Positions 7,648-17,341 of a stretch of DNA of 51,328 nt are shown one piece after another; the first letter of the stretch is position 1, and each line of letters begins with the position of its first letter. The DNA lies in contig WTGW01000114.1 in assembly GCA_011523395.1 (NCBI GenBank), positions 1 through 51,328 on the forward strand, read 5' to 3'. Under the pieces are notes generated by a model, which saw nothing but the letters and a program-made list of their open reading frames with translations, made no database searches and had not been told where the DNA came from. The stretch is from Acidimicrobiia bacterium. GTDB taxonomy: Bacteria; Actinomycetota; Acidimicrobiia; Spongiisociales; Spongiisociaceae. Both the position numbers and the translations under genes were made by a program.

Positions 7648-9023
7648 TGGCCCGACACGACCTGGCAATCAGGGGAGGAACGGTCGTCAATGCCTGGGGC
7701 AGGCAGGTGGCGGATGTCCTCGTGGATGGCGAGCGCATCTCGGGAATCGTGGACCCCGGTTCGGGAGTCCCGGCGACGCGGGTCATCGACGCAGACGGGC
7801 TCATGATCCTGCCCGGGCTGGTCGACACCCACTGCCACCACCGCGACCCCGGGTTCACCCACAAGGAGGACGCCACAACCGCCACGCGGGCTGCCGCCGC
7901 GGGCGGGGTTACCACCACCTTCGCCATGCCCAACGTGTCCCCGCCCCCGAAGGACGCGGCCACGCTGGCATCGATGATCGAGCACTATCGGGAGGCGGCG
8001 GTGGTGGACTGGAACATCAACGCGGCCGCCACCGATCCCGACCAGATCGCGACCCTGGCCGGGATGGGCATAGCCGGCTTCAAGATCTACATGGTGGCCG
8101 ACACGGGGCGTGACTACCCCCACATGCCTGGCCTGGGTGTGCATGACCACGGTCGCTTGCTGGAGATCTTCACCCTCGTGGAGCGGACCGGCCTTCCCGT
8201 GATGGTCCATGTGCACGACCAGTCGATCATGGATGTCATCGAGCAGGACTACTGGAGTCGGGGCGAGCGTGACTACCGCGCCTACGCCCGCGCCTACGCC
8301 GAGCACGACGGGATCGTATGGGAGGTCGCGCTGGCGGTGGTGCTCCGTATCCAGCAGTCGACCGGGGCACGCCTCCATGTGCTGCACATGCAGACGGCCG
8401 GGATGGTCGACCAGATACGGGCCGCCAAGGCACAGGGTCGCGACGTGACCTCGGAAATAAACCCGTGGGCGGTGTTCCTCGGCAACGACTGGGACACCGT
8501 GGAGCGCCTGGGCTCCTACGCGCTGTCCTTCTGGGTACCACCGAAGCATGAAGGCTCCCTCTGGGACGGCATGCGCGACGGGACGATCGATCTGGTTGCG
8601 ACCGATCACGCCCCACACCTTGCCGCGGAGAAGGAGCCGGGCTGGGAGGACGGCTGGGCGGCGCACACCGGTACACCGTCCCTCGAGTTCTACGGACCCC
8701 TGCTCCTGGACGCAACTCGCTCCGGGCGCATCACCCTCGAGGACGTGGTGCGTCTCACCAGCACCAGGCCGGCGGAGATCTTCGGTCTCTCCCGGAAGGG
8801 CCGCATCGAGGCCGGACGGGACGCCGACCTCGTCCTGGTCGATCCGGAACGGTCCTGGGTGATCAGCAACGACCACGTCTTGAGCAAGTGCGGCTGGACG
8901 CCCTACGCCGGGCGCCGGGTCGTCGGAGGGATCGACGCCACGCTCCTGCGGGGACGGATGGTCTACGAGCACGGAGAGGTGGTAGGCATGCCGGGTCGGG
9001 GAAGGATGGCCACACCGGGCTGA
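7647..9023 (+). CDS. Dihydroorotase/allantoinase-like cyclic amidohydrolase
   Basis: This 458-residue amidohydrolase-superfamily enzyme opens cyclic amides such as hydantoins, dihydropyrimidines or allantoin. The binuclear metal site appears complete: His62 and His64 in DTHCHHRDPG, the carbamylated Lys146 in GFKIYM, His188 or His190 in MVHVHD, His247 in VLHM, and Asp320 in ATDHAPH. Length and the Pro-Gly after HxHxR match dihydroorotase type I and allantoinase. There are no pyrimidine biosynthesis genes around it, so a catabolic cyclic-amide hydrolase is more likely than PyrC. The ATG overlaps the SDR stop (TGATG). A TTC at about 9024-9055 separates it from the next gene, which seems to have its own promoter. 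Confidence 0.85.
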   Translation: MARHDLAIRGGTVVNAWGRQVADVLVDGERISGIVDPGSGVPATRVIDADGLMILPGLVDTHCHHRDPGFTHKEDATTATRAAAAGGVTTTFAMPNVSPPPKDAATLASMIEHYREAAVVDWNINAAATDPDQIATLAGMGIAGFKIYMVADTGRDYPHMPGLGVHDHGRLLEIFTLVERTGLPVMVHVHDQSIMDVIEQDYWSRGERDYRAYARAYAEHDGIVWEVALAVVLRIQQSTGARLHVLHMQTAGMVDQIRAAKAQGRDVTSEINPWAVFLGNDWDTVERLGSYALSFWVPPKHEGSLWDGMRDGTIDLVATDHAPHLAAEKEPGWEDGWAAHTGTPSLEFYGPLLLDATRSGRITLEDVVRLTSTRPAEIFGLSRKGRIEAGRDADLVLVDPERSWVISNDHVLSKCGWTPYAGRRVVGGIDATLLRGRMVYEHGEVVGMPGRGRMATPG

Positions 9024-9041
9024 CGCGACCACGGAGACCGC

Positions 9042-9047
9042 TAGCCT
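9042..9047 (+). promoter_or_regulatory. Putative leaderless promoter -10 (TAGCCT)
   Basis: TAGCCT stands exactly 8 nt before the GTG at 9056. The same hexamer at the same distance precedes the ATG at 547. No Shine-Dalgarno is visible before 9056. It would allow independent expression of the hydroxyacid oxidase inside the operon. Confidence 0.4.
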
Positions 9048-9055
9048 TCCATCCC

Positions 9056-10276
9056 GTGGGCATGTTCAGAACGATCAGGTCGGTAGCGCGCTTCCGGACC
9101 TTCGAATGGAACTCCGACCTGCGGCGGATGCAGTCTTCGGCGAACATCGACGACCTTCGCCTCATCGCTCGCCGCCGCCTGCCCCAAGGGGTGTTCGACT
9201 ACGTGGACGGAGCTGCGGAGGACGAGATCACCTACCGTCGCAACAGCTCGGACTACAACAAGTGGGAGTTCGTTCCCTCCGTGCTCCGGGACGTGTCGCA
9301 CATCGATACCTCCACCACCCTCCTGGGCCGGCCCCTCCCGATGCCGGTGGTCCTCGCCCCTACCGGCTTCACCCGGATCGTCGATCCGGGGGGCGAGCTC
9401 CCGGTGGCTCGGGCCGCGGCGCGCCGTGGCATCCCCTATTCCCTGTCCACGCTGGGGACCCGCTCCATCGAGGAGGTGGCCGATGCGGGGGCCGGAGGTC
9501 GCAACTGGTTCCAGGTGTACGTCTGGAAGGACCGCGGGCTGGTTCGCAACATGATCGAGCGGGCGGCCGCCTGTGACTACGAGGCACTATGCATCACGGT
9601 CGACCTGGCGGTGCCGGGCCGCCGGGAGCGGGACGTGCGCAACGGGATGACCCTACCCCCCAAGCTGGGGCTCGACATGCTCCTCGACGGGTTGCGGAGG
9701 CCGTCCTGGACATGGCGTTTCATCACCGCCGAACCGATCACCTTCTCCAATGTTGTGGGCCTCACCGACCATGACGGAAGTTCGGCCGTCGCTCTGGCCA
9801 GCCTGGTCCACGACCAGTTCGACGCCAGCCTGTCGTGGTCGGACATCGAGTGGTTCCGTTCGATCTGGGACGGCCCGATCATCATCAAGGGGATCCAGTC
9901 CGTGGCGGACGCCCGCCGGGCGGTCGAGCACGGCGTGGATGCCATCGCCATCTCCAACCACGGCGGTCGCCAGCTGGAGGGTTCCCCGACGCCCATCAGC
10001 CTCATCGAGCCGATTGCCCAGGAGGTGGGCGACGAGGCTGAGATCATCTGCGACGGCGGAGTGAGGAGGGGCTCCGACATCCTCAAGGCGGTCGCCCTGG
10101 GCGCCCGTGCCGTGATGGCGGGCCGCGCCTACCTGTACGGGCTGGGCGCCGGCGGGGAGAAGGGGGTCGACTGGGTTCTCGACTTTTTGGCCGAGACCAT
10201 GCGCTCTACCATGGCGCTGGCCGGAGTGCGGTCGGTTGGCGAGGTGGGCCGGGACCTCGTGCGGCGCCGACCCTAG
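9056..10276 (+). CDS. FMN-dependent 2-hydroxyacid dehydrogenase/oxidase
   Basis: This 406-residue flavoenzyme oxidises an L-2-hydroxyacid (lactate, glycolate, mandelate or similar) to the 2-oxoacid. It shows the (beta/alpha)8 family hallmarks: FDYVDGAAEDEITYRRN at the N-terminal helix, LAPTGF at the FMN site, QVYVWKDR, IIIKGIQ with the FMN-binding Lys, and ISNHGGRQLEGSP with the catalytic His and the substrate-binding Arg. GTG 9056 was taken because of the -10-like box 8 nt before it; ATG 9062 or ATG 9128 are alternatives. Malate synthase follows 27 bp downstream, so glycolate to glyoxylate is an attractive role, but this is inferred from context. Confidence 0.87.
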   Translation: MGMFRTIRSVARFRTFEWNSDLRRMQSSANIDDLRLIARRRLPQGVFDYVDGAAEDEITYRRNSSDYNKWEFVPSVLRDVSHIDTSTTLLGRPLPMPVVLAPTGFTRIVDPGGELPVARAAARRGIPYSLSTLGTRSIEEVADAGAGGRNWFQVYVWKDRGLVRNMIERAAACDYEALCITVDLAVPGRRERDVRNGMTLPPKLGLDMLLDGLRRPSWTWRFITAEPITFSNVVGLTDHDGSSAVALASLVHDQFDASLSWSDIEWFRSIWDGPIIIKGIQSVADARRAVEHGVDAIAISNHGGRQLEGSPTPISLIEPIAQEVGDEAEIICDGGVRRGSDILKAVALGARAVMAGRAYLYGLGAGGEKGVDWVLDFLAETMRSTMALAGVRSVGEVGRDLVRRRP

Positions 10277-10303
10277 GGTCGGGAGTCGCCGAGGAGAAAC
10301 ACC

Positions 10304-12460
10304 ATGGACATCGAGGGTCTGGCAGTCGCCGACGAGCTGTACCAGTTCATCACCGAGGAGGCGCTCCCGGGCAGCGGCGTGGACCCCGGCGCCTTCTGGA
10401 AGGGCTTCTCCGACCTCATCCACGACTTCGGTCCCCGCAACCGGGACCTCCTCTGCCGGCGCGCCGAACTTCAGGCCGCTATCGACGGTTGGCATCGGTC
10501 CAACCGGGACGGGGCCTTCGATCGGGTGGCCTACCGGGCCTTCCTGGAGGACATCGGCTATATCGAGCCGAGGGGCCCGGAGTTCTCCATCACCACATCC
10601 GACGTGGACACCGAGATGGCCGAGGTCGCCGGCCCCCAGTTGGTGGTCCCGATCACGAACGCCCGGTTCGCCCTCAACGCCTTGAACGCCCGATGGGGAT
10701 CCCTCTACGACGCTCTCTACGGCACCGATGCGCTGGGCGACCCGCCGCCCGCGGGTGGGTACGACCCGGCCCGCGGTCGCCGGGTGGTGGCCTGGTCCCG
10801 GAGCTTCCTGGACGATGTGGTCCCGCTGTCCGACGGCTCGCACGCCGACGCCGCCCGGTACTCGGTGGCGGACGGCCGGTTGCGGGTGCGGCTGTCATCG
10901 GGCGGCAACGCCGGCCTGGTCCGACCCGACCAACTGGCCGGTTACCAGGGATCCACCGACGCCCCCACCGCGGTGCTGCTCCGGAACCACGGCCTTCACA
11001 TCGCCATCGAGATCGACCCTGAGGGTCCCGTCGGCGCCGACGATCCGGCGGGGGTGTCCGACATCGTGCTGGAGGCGGCGGTCACCACCATCCTCGACCT
11101 CGAGGACTCCATCGCCGCCGTCGACGGGGCGGACAAGGCGCTCGCCTACCGCAACCTGCTGGGCCTTACCAGGGGCGACCTGACCGCCGAGGTGACCAAG
11201 AACGGCCGGACCTTCACCCGCCGGCTGGCACAGGCTCGGACCTACACCGCGCCCGACGGGTCAAGCTTCACGCTTCCCGGCCTTTCCCTGTTCCTGGCCC
11301 GCAACGTGGGCCACCTGATGACGACACCGGCCGTCCACGATCGAGACGGGAACGAGGCCCACGAGGGTCTGGTGGACGCCATGGTCACCACTCTGGTGGC
11401 GTGTCACGACCTCCGAGGGCAGACCGGCAGGCGCAACTCGCGGACCGGTTCCTACTACGTCGTCAAACCCAAGATGCACGGATCCGCGGAGGCGCGCTTC
11501 GCGTCCGACGTGTTCGACCATGTGGAGGACGTGCTGGGCCTGCCTCGCGACACGGTCAAGATCGGTCTGATGGACGAGGAGCGCCGAACGACCCTCAACC
11601 TGGCCGAGTGCATCCGGGCCGCCCGTTCGAGGATCGTCTTCATCAACACCGGCTTCCTCGATCGCACGGGCGACGAGATCCACACTTCCATGGAAGCCGG
11701 GCCGATGGTGCCCAAGACCCTCATGAAGGCCCAAGGCTGGATCCAGGCCTACGAGGACTGGAACGTGGATGTGGGTATCGCCTGCGGTCTGCGGGGCAGG
11801 GCACAGATCGGCAAGGGGATGTGGGCTGCGCCCGACCTCATGGCGGCCATGCTCGAGGAGAAGGTCGGCCATCCGCTGGCCGGCGCCGACTGCGCGTGGG
11901 TTCCCTCCCCGACCGCCGCCACCCTCCACGCCACGCACTACCACCGGGTTGACGTGACCGCCCGCCAGGACGAGATCGCCCACCGCCCACCGCGAGACCT
12001 GGCAGAGCTGCTCGAGATACCGCTGGCCCCGAGTACCGACTGGACATCCGAGGAGATCACCGCCGAACTCCGCAACAACGCGCAGGGGATCCTGGGCTAC
12101 GTGGTGCGATGGGTCGATCAAGGTATCGGCTGCTCCAAGGTTCCAGACATCAACGACATCGGGCTCATGGAGGACCGGGCCACCTGCCGCATCTCGTCCC
12201 AGCACATCGCCAACTGGCTTCACCACGGGGTGGTGGACCGCCGCCAGGTCATGGAGACGATGAAGACGATGGCGGTGGTGGTGGATCGCCAGAACGCCGG
12301 CGACCCTGACTACCGGCCCATGGCGCCGGCCTTCGACGGCCCGGCCTTCACGGCCGCATGCGACCTGGTGTTCCTCGGCTTGGAACAGCCCTCGGGCTAC
12401 ACCGAACCCATCCTCCACGCCCGGCGGGCCGAGCTGAAGCGCCGGCGGACCACCGGCTGA
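10304..12460 (+). CDS. glcB: Malate synthase G
   Basis: This 718-residue monomeric enzyme condenses glyoxylate with acetyl-CoA to malate. Its size (about 720 residues, against about 530 for the A isoform) and sequence along the whole length match isoform G. Visible signatures include the N-terminal region [27 protein letters not shown] (shown here only as SDVDTEM and VPITNARF), the catalytic-barrel segments [10 protein letters not shown] and [18 protein letters not shown], and the [12 protein letters not shown] segment. A GAGGAG Shine-Dalgarno lies before the ATG. Its place after a hydroxyacid oxidase suggests that the upstream pathway yields glyoxylate, or that the module is a glycolate salvage route. 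Confidence 0.96.
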   Translation: MDIEGLAVADELYQFITEEALPGSGVDPGAFWKGFSDLIHDFGPRNRDLLCRRAELQAAIDGWHRSNRDGAFDRVAYRAFLEDIGYIEPRGPEFSITTSDVDTEMAEVAGPQLVVPITNARFALNALNARWGSLYDALYGTDALGDPPPAGGYDPARGRRVVAWSRSFLDDVVPLSDGSHADAARYSVADGRLRVRLSSGGNAGLVRPDQLAGYQGSTDAPTAVLLRNHGLHIAIEIDPEGPVGADDPAGVSDIVLEAAVTTILDLEDSIAAVDGADKALAYRNLLGLTRGDLTAEVTKNGRTFTRRLAQARTYTAPDGSSFTLPGLSLFLARNVGHLMTTPAVHDRDGNEAHEGLVDAMVTTLVACHDLRGQTGRRNSRTGSYYVVKPKMHGSAEARFASDVFDHVEDVLGLPRDTVKIGLMDEERRTTLNLAECIRAARSRIVFINTGFLDRTGDEIHTSMEAGPMVPKTLMKAQGWIQAYEDWNVDVGIACGLRGRAQIGKGMWAAPDLMAAMLEEKVGHPLAGADCAWVPSPTAATLHATHYHRVDVTARQDEIAHRPPRDLAELLEIPLAPSTDWTSEEITAELRNNAQGILGYVVRWVDQGIGCSKVPDINDIGLMEDRATCRISSQHIANWLHHGVVDRRQVMETMKTMAVVVDRQNAGDPDYRPMAPAFDGPAFTAACDLVFLGLEQPSGYTEPILHARRAELKRRRTTG

Positions 12461-12498
12461 CCGACCGGCCGGGTCTCCCGAACCTCCCCGCCGCGTCT

Positions 12499-14085
12499 CT
12501 AGTCCACTACAAGCTCTCGCAGCTGCCTCTTCAGCACCTTGCCCTGCGAATCCCTCGGAAGCGCAGGTAGGTAGTGAATGCGCTTCGGCACCTTGAATGC
12601 AGCGAGCTCCCGTCGAGCAGCGGCCATCAACTCCGTCCCATCCGTTGGCATGCCGTCCTCTCGCACGATGAACGCGGTGACGGCTTCCGACCACACCGGG
12701 TCGGGAGTGCCCACCACCGCCACTTCCCGGACGCCCGGAACCCTCGAGAGAACACCCTCGACCTCCAGCGAGGAGACGTTCAAGCCGCCGGACTTGATGA
12801 CGTCCTTCTTGCGGTCATAGAAGAAGAGGTTCATGTCCTGGTCGATCCGGACGATGTCGCCGGTTCGCAGCCAACCGCCTCTCGTGGCCGCAGCAGTCAG
12901 GTCGGGCCGGCGGTGGTAGCCCTCCATGACGGCGGGAGAACGGCAGATCAACTCGCCGACCTCGGTCGGCTGATCGGACTCGTCGACCACCCGGACCTCT
13001 ACCTGTGGCACAGCGCGCCCGATCCAGCGCGGGTCGCGCCCCGGAATCTCGGTCTGGCTGCCGTAGTAACCGATCGCGCCCAGCTGGCTCAACTCTGTCT
13101 GCCCCCAGTACGTCGCCCAGTTCAGCCTCGGGACACGGGATGACATCGCATCGGTGACGTGTACAGGGATGACACCGCCATAGGTATGAGCTTGCCGGAG
13201 GGATGAGATGTCGGCTCGGTCGAAATCTCCGTTCTCGGTCAGCCGGACGTAGAAGGTCGGCGTTTGCGACATGTTGGTGATCCGCTCCGACCTGATCAGC
13301 TCCAGGCAGTGCGCCGCCTGCGTACTCGCGGCGAGCACGACGGTGGCGCCCACCGAGATCAGGTTGGTGACGGTGCCGACGCCGGCCATCGTGTGCATGG
13401 GGGCCAGAAGCAGGAACCGATCGTCAGGCTCGACATACCGCTCTCCGGCCCACGCGGGAGATGTCGCGATCAGGAAGTTCCGATGGGGTATGCGAACGCC
13501 CTTCGGTTCGGTCTCCGTTCCTGATGTGTAGATGATCATTGCGAGATCGTGCTCGCTGACCCGCCAATCGCCCGCAAGCGGCTCCTCTTCCTCCAGCATG
13601 GCCGCCAGTTCGCTCCCGGGAGTCATGCTGTCACTCGCCGTCCTCGTGGGGATGACCGACTCGACCGAACGGGCAACCACCGGCGCCAGCCGGTTCTCCG
13701 CGACGATCAGGCGCGGTCGAGCGCTCTCGAGCTGCCGTGCCGTCTCGAACTCGGTCAGATTCGGGTTGAGGGTTGTGAAGACAGCGCCGATCTTGAGAGC
13801 GGCGTAGTAGGTCACGATGTGGTCGAGTCCGTTGCCGGCCATCACCGCCACGACGTCTCGAGCCCCGATGCCCTGCCTCTGGAGAGCGCGACCCATCCGG
13901 TTGGCGAGACCGTCCAGCCGGCCATAGGTGAGGTCGAGGCGTTGCTGATCACCTGTATGGACGACGACGGCTGGACTGTCTCTGTCGCGAAGAGCCCTAC
14001 GTTCCAGGACGTCACCGAGCGTGGCGCGTCTCAGGCGGCTGGTGAAGTAATCGGGATGCGGCCCGTCCGGCATCCGCCCGGTCAC
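12499..14085 (-). CDS. AMP-forming acyl-CoA ligase
   Basis: This 528-residue adenylate-forming enzyme activates a carboxylic acid to its CoA thioester. It has the ATP-binding loop IIYTSGTETEPKGV (the usual second T-G of the loop is T-E here), the A5-like motif YWGQTE, the A7 motif RTGDI, a hinge DRKKD, and the C-terminal catalytic Lys in GKVLKRQL. The GTG start overlaps the stop of the B12-binding subunit by 4 nt (GTGA); an in-frame ATG lies 12 nt further in. Coupling to the mutase genes suggests that it makes the mutase substrate. The acid itself is unknown. It converges with malate synthase (38 bp apart). Confidence 0.9.
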   Translation of the reverse strand: MTGRMPDGPHPDYFTSRLRRATLGDVLERRALRDRDSPAVVVHTGDQQRLDLTYGRLDGLANRMGRALQRQGIGARDVVAVMAGNGLDHIVTYYAALKIGAVFTTLNPNLTEFETARQLESARPRLIVAENRLAPVVARSVESVIPTRTASDSMTPGSELAAMLEEEEPLAGDWRVSEHDLAMIIYTSGTETEPKGVRIPHRNFLIATSPAWAGERYVEPDDRFLLLAPMHTMAGVGTVTNLISVGATVVLAASTQAAHCLELIRSERITNMSQTPTFYVRLTENGDFDRADISSLRQAHTYGGVIPVHVTDAMSSRVPRLNWATYWGQTELSQLGAIGYYGSQTEIPGRDPRWIGRAVPQVEVRVVDESDQPTEVGELICRSPAVMEGYHRRPDLTAAATRGGWLRTGDIVRIDQDMNLFFYDRKKDVIKSGGLNVSSLEVEGVLSRVPGVREVAVVGTPDPVWSEAVTAFIVREDGMPTDGTELMAAARRELAAFKVPKRIHYLPALPRDSQGKVLKRQLRELVVD

Positions 14086-14468
14086 CCGACCCTGCCGGCG
14101 AGCCGGTTGGCCGCATCGACGATCTCGGTCAACGGGCTTCCGGGGGGATGGACGGAGACCCCGCGGGAGGCCAGGTCGTCGATCGCCTGTGGTGGAATCG
14201 TTCCTCCCGCCAAGACCGGGATGTCCGCGAGTCCCGCCTCTTCCAGCCTGTCCAGAATCCGATGAACCACCTCGATCCTTCCCCCCACGTTCAAGCCGAT
14301 GATCTGCACGTCCTCGTCGCCGGCCATCTGAGCGATGTCACCGGCTCGTAGCATTCCACCGAGCAGCACATCGAAACCGGCATCCCTCAATGCTCGGGCG
14401 ACGACCATAACGCCTCGCCAATGCCCGTCGAGGCTCGTCTTTGCGATCAGAATCCTGGTGTGCGCCAT
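14082..14468 (-). CDS. B12-binding subunit of an acyl-CoA mutase
   Basis: This 128-residue protein is a stand-alone cobalamin-binding domain of the methylmalonyl-CoA mutase C-terminal type. The lower-axial-ligand motif DGHWRG (DxHxxG, His16) is present, followed by the usual GLNVGG and VLAGGTIP segments of the Rossmann-like fold. The start at 14468 (MAHTRILIAKTSLDGH) lies 5 nt after the stop of the large subunit; longer upstream frames overlap that gene. It would form a complex with the adjacent large subunit, and possibly also serve the second mutase at 28.9-30.6 kb, which has no B12 domain of its own. Confidence 0.92.
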   Translation of the reverse strand: MAHTRILIAKTSLDGHWRGVMVVARALRDAGFDVLLGGMLRAGDIAQMAGDEDVQIIGLNVGGRIEVVHRILDRLEEAGLADIPVLAGGTIPPQAIDDLASRGVSVHPPGSPLTEIVDAANRLAGRVG

Positions 14469-14473
14469 ACCGC

Positions 14474-16120
14474 TCAGAACCGCATCGGAACTTCCCAGAC
14501 GCCGAACGCGCTCCGGAACACGTCCCCTATCTCGCCGATGGTCGCGTCGGCCTGCACGGCCTGCATGACCCGGGGGATGACATTCTCGGTTGTCCGGCAT
14601 GCCGCTTCGAGTTCCCTGAGCCTCCGGGCCGCCTCCCGTCCGTGCCGCTCACGCCGCAACGAGGCAAGGCGTTGCATGGCCCTCTCCCAGGTCTCCTCAC
14701 CGGAGCGGCCCTCGAAACCCTCTATCGGCATGAGTTCTTCGTGTCCGAGGTGTACGTTGCTACCGACGATCCGCTTCCCGCCGCTCTCGATTGCCGCCAT
14801 TTCCTCCATCTGGCCGGTAGCGGCCTGGTCGAGGAGCCAGCCACTGTCGATCGCCGAGAGAAAACCGCCCTGCTTCTCGATCTCGTCCATGAACGCGAGA
14901 GCCCGCCTCTCGAGCTCCTGGCTGAGGTGTTCTACGTAGAAGGACCCCCCGAGCGGATCGGCTACCGCGGTGATGTTCGTCTCCTCCTGGAGGATCTGCT
15001 GGATACGGATCGACATCAGGTGCGCATGGTCGGACGGGATGGACATGGCCTCGTCATAGCCCGAGACTCCCAGCGACTGGGTACCGCCCAGCGCGGCCGC
15101 CAGTGCCATCACCGTCCCTCTGACGATGTTGTTGAGTGGCTCCTGGTACGCCATGTTGCTGCCGGCCGTGACGACGTGGATGCGGAGGCGAAGAGACCGT
15201 TCGTCCGTCACGCCGTACCGGTTCGTCAGCAGGTCATGCCACATCTTCCGCGCCGTTCGCAGCTTCGCCGCGTCCTCGAAGAGATCCATGGAGGTGCGGA
15301 AGTTCACGCCGCCGATCATCCGGGCGAAGTTGTCGAACTTGCCGTCCACCTGATCGGACACCGCCTCCAGGTACTCGACCGCATTGGCGAAGACCGCCCC
15401 GAGCTCCTGCCAGGCGTTGAGCCCCGAGTCCGCTCCGTTGTATCCGGCGATGGAGACCGGCACCCAATGAGGCATCCGCTCCATACACCAATCGATGATG
15501 TCCAGGTTGAGCCGCATCGCGGCATGCGGAGGTATCTGCTCTTTGGTCGGGCATCCGATGTACGTGAGGAAGAAGTCGCTCTGGCCGGTGCCGCTCAACT
15601 TCTCGAGCGGGATCCCACGACGGCTGGCCGTGGACCAGTAGCACGCCAGCGTGTACGGCGCGCTCTGCGGGACCCCTCCGCCCGGCTTGACGTAGACGGA
15701 CTCGAGCGGAATTCCGTCCATGATGGTCTCGTAGTCCCGGAGCCCGACCGTGACCGTGCCGGTCAAGCCGACGTCCTCTCGACGCTCGACGATGTCCGGG
15801 TGGTCTACGTCATAGAGGTGGTCGTCCGTCATCCGATCGTGCTTGACGATCACGCCCGTCTCCCCGGCGTCCAGCAGGAACCGGATCCGCTTGTTCATGT
15901 CGGACGGGTTGCCGAATCCACTGAGCTGGAAGATCCGCCAGTCCCTGGAGCGGTACATCTCGGGGTATGCGCCTCGCAGGAAGGGAGCTGCACCGGGTAG
16001 GGACCCGGCGGCGCGGCGCTGCCCGTCAGCGACATGATGCGGGCCGTAGACCGGTTCCAACTCGACCCCGGACGCCGATACCCACGCCCGGTCCCGCTCG
16101 TTCTCGCGTTGGCTACCCAC
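14474..16120 (-). CDS. Atypical B12-dependent acyl-CoA mutase, large subunit
   Basis: This 548-residue protein has the methylmalonyl-CoA mutase catalytic-barrel fold but diverges at the active site. The substrate-loop tyrosine (Tyr89 in methylmalonyl-CoA mutase) is Leu66 (IFQLSGF). The carboxylate-binding Arg207 is replaced by Cys190 (IGCPT). The conserved histidine of GYHIREAG (His244) is Asn228 (GYNGADSG). Gln197 is kept as Gln180. The C-terminal half is closer to family (ADPLGGSFYVE). These swaps argue against methylmalonyl-CoA as substrate; 2-hydroxyisobutyryl-CoA mutase also changes the Tyr and Arg positions but keeps the His. The GTG start is uncertain. Neighbours are its B12 subunit, a CoA ligase and an M20 hydrolase. 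Confidence 0.88.
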   Translation of the reverse strand: MGSQRENERDRAWVSASGVELEPVYGPHHVADGQRRAAGSLPGAAPFLRGAYPEMYRSRDWRIFQLSGFGNPSDMNKRIRFLLDAGETGVIVKHDRMTDDHLYDVDHPDIVERREDVGLTGTVTVGLRDYETIMDGIPLESVYVKPGGGVPQSAPYTLACYWSTASRRGIPLEKLSGTGQSDFFLTYIGCPTKEQIPPHAAMRLNLDIIDWCMERMPHWVPVSIAGYNGADSGLNAWQELGAVFANAVEYLEAVSDQVDGKFDNFARMIGGVNFRTSMDLFEDAAKLRTARKMWHDLLTNRYGVTDERSLRLRIHVVTAGSNMAYQEPLNNIVRGTVMALAAALGGTQSLGVSGYDEAMSIPSDHAHLMSIRIQQILQEETNITAVADPLGGSFYVEHLSQELERRALAFMDEIEKQGGFLSAIDSGWLLDQAATGQMEEMAAIESGGKRIVGSNVHLGHEELMPIEGFEGRSGEETWERAMQRLASLRRERHGREAARRLRELEAACRTTENVIPRVMQAVQADATIGEIGDVFRSAFGVWEVPMRF

Positions 16121-16147
16121 AGTCGTCGCTCACCGATCCTCTCCGCA

Positions 16148-17299
16148 TCAACCCGGCGTGGGGTCTGCCAGCCATTCGTTCGGAGATGCCACGAACCGCT
16201 CGACCATCCTCGTCAATGCCCCGGCGGCCCGGTGCATCGAGGCGAATGCCCCTTCTGAACCGGCGGCGTCATGCAGCTCGCGCGAGTGCCATGTCACGGG
16301 TGACCAGCCGACCTCGGTGACGCATACCGTCGGAATGGCCTGGCTGACGTCACCGAGATCGCTGGAGCCTGAGATGTCGTAGGTGGTGCCGGCGGGGACT
16401 CCCAGGACATCCCAGGCGAGTCGGGCAAGCCCCTCATGCATCAGATAGGGACGGGCTTTACTCAGAAGGCTCACGGTGACCCCCGTCGCGGTGGTGTGGG
16501 CCGATCCCTCCGCAATGCGTCGCACGCTCTCGATGAGGCCTTCGAGCAGATCGTCCTTCGGAGCTCGAACGTTCACCCTGAGGCTCGCCCTGTCCGGGAG
16601 GACATTGTGGCTACCGGACACGGACTCCACCTTGGCGTGGATCCGGCAGCCGTCACGTTGATACTGGCGTTCCATCGCGAGAGCGTACGCCGCGAGAGTC
16701 GCCGCATCGAGAGCACTCCGGCCGTCCCACGGGCGGCTGGCCGCGTGTGACGCCTGCCCCTGAAAGGCCAAGTCGAACAGGGCGGCGCCGTTCAGCGTGC
16801 CGAAGACAGCGACCACGTCCGACGGGTGGTAGGTGAATGCGGCGTCGACCCCGTCGAAGGCGCCTGCCTCGAGCATCGGCGCCTTGCCCGCGAACAATTC
16901 CTCCGCCGGAGTTCCGATCACCCTGAGAGTGCCCGGCAGATCGGGACGGTCGGCCAGTTCCAGAGCGGCTTCCATGACCCCGCCACAGATCAGGTTGTGT
17001 CCGCAACCGTGCCCGACTTCGGGCAGAGCGTCGTACTCGACCACCAGCCCGACCGTCGGGCCGTCCCCGCCGAGTCTCTTCTCAGCGACGAAGGCCGTGT
17101 CGAGCGAAGCTATGCCGTGCCGGATGTCGAATCCACACTCACTCAGGAGGCGTACGCAGCGCTCCGAGGCATCAAATTCGGCCAGCCCCGTCTCGGGGTT
17201 GGCATGGAGACGGCGAGCGAGGTCCTCCCCACGTTCGGCTGCGGTCGGGCGTCTCCGCATCTCACCCATCGCACCGGCGGACGTGGACGATCCGGCCAT
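16148..17299 (-). CDS. M20 family amidohydrolase (AbgB/ACY1L2-like)
   Basis: This 383-residue metallohydrolase belongs to the M20 branch that includes the p-aminobenzoyl-glutamate hydrolase subunit AbgB and mammalian PM20D2. Diagnostic segments are LHANPETGLAEFDAS, VVEYDALPEVGHGCGHN, GTPAEE and QASHAASRPWDGRSALDA (dimerisation/lid region). It lies between the mutase large subunit (27 nt after its stop) and the SDR (42 nt upstream), so it likely releases an acid or amine that enters the mutase pathway. It is only distantly similar to the M20D enzyme at 3.7 kb. The substrate is unknown. ATG 17299 is the first start; ATG 17269 is possible. Confidence 0.85.
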   Translation of the reverse strand: MAGSSTSAGAMGEMRRRPTAAERGEDLARRLHANPETGLAEFDASERCVRLLSECGFDIRHGIASLDTAFVAEKRLGGDGPTVGLVVEYDALPEVGHGCGHNLICGGVMEAALELADRPDLPGTLRVIGTPAEELFAGKAPMLEAGAFDGVDAAFTYHPSDVVAVFGTLNGAALFDLAFQGQASHAASRPWDGRSALDAATLAAYALAMERQYQRDGCRIHAKVESVSGSHNVLPDRASLRVNVRAPKDDLLEGLIESVRRIAEGSAHTTATGVTVSLLSKARPYLMHEGLARLAWDVLGVPAGTTYDISGSSDLGDVSQAIPTVCVTEVGWSPVTWHSRELHDAAGSEGAFASMHRAAGALTRMVERFVASPNEWLADPTPG

Positions 17300-17341
17300 T
17301 CCGCAGGTGTTGGCACATGACGAGAGCCTTCCGGACCCGTG

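Noticed and set aside
4887-9023. Classical allantoin degradation cluster
   Set aside because: The M20 enzyme has M20D rather than allantoate-amidohydrolase features, the cupin is single-domain while ureidoglycine aminohydrolase is a bicupin, and MmgE/PrpD is not part of that route.
12461-12498. Intrinsic terminator between malate synthase and the CoA ligase
   Set aside because: Only a weak GC-rich palindrome and no T-run can be seen.
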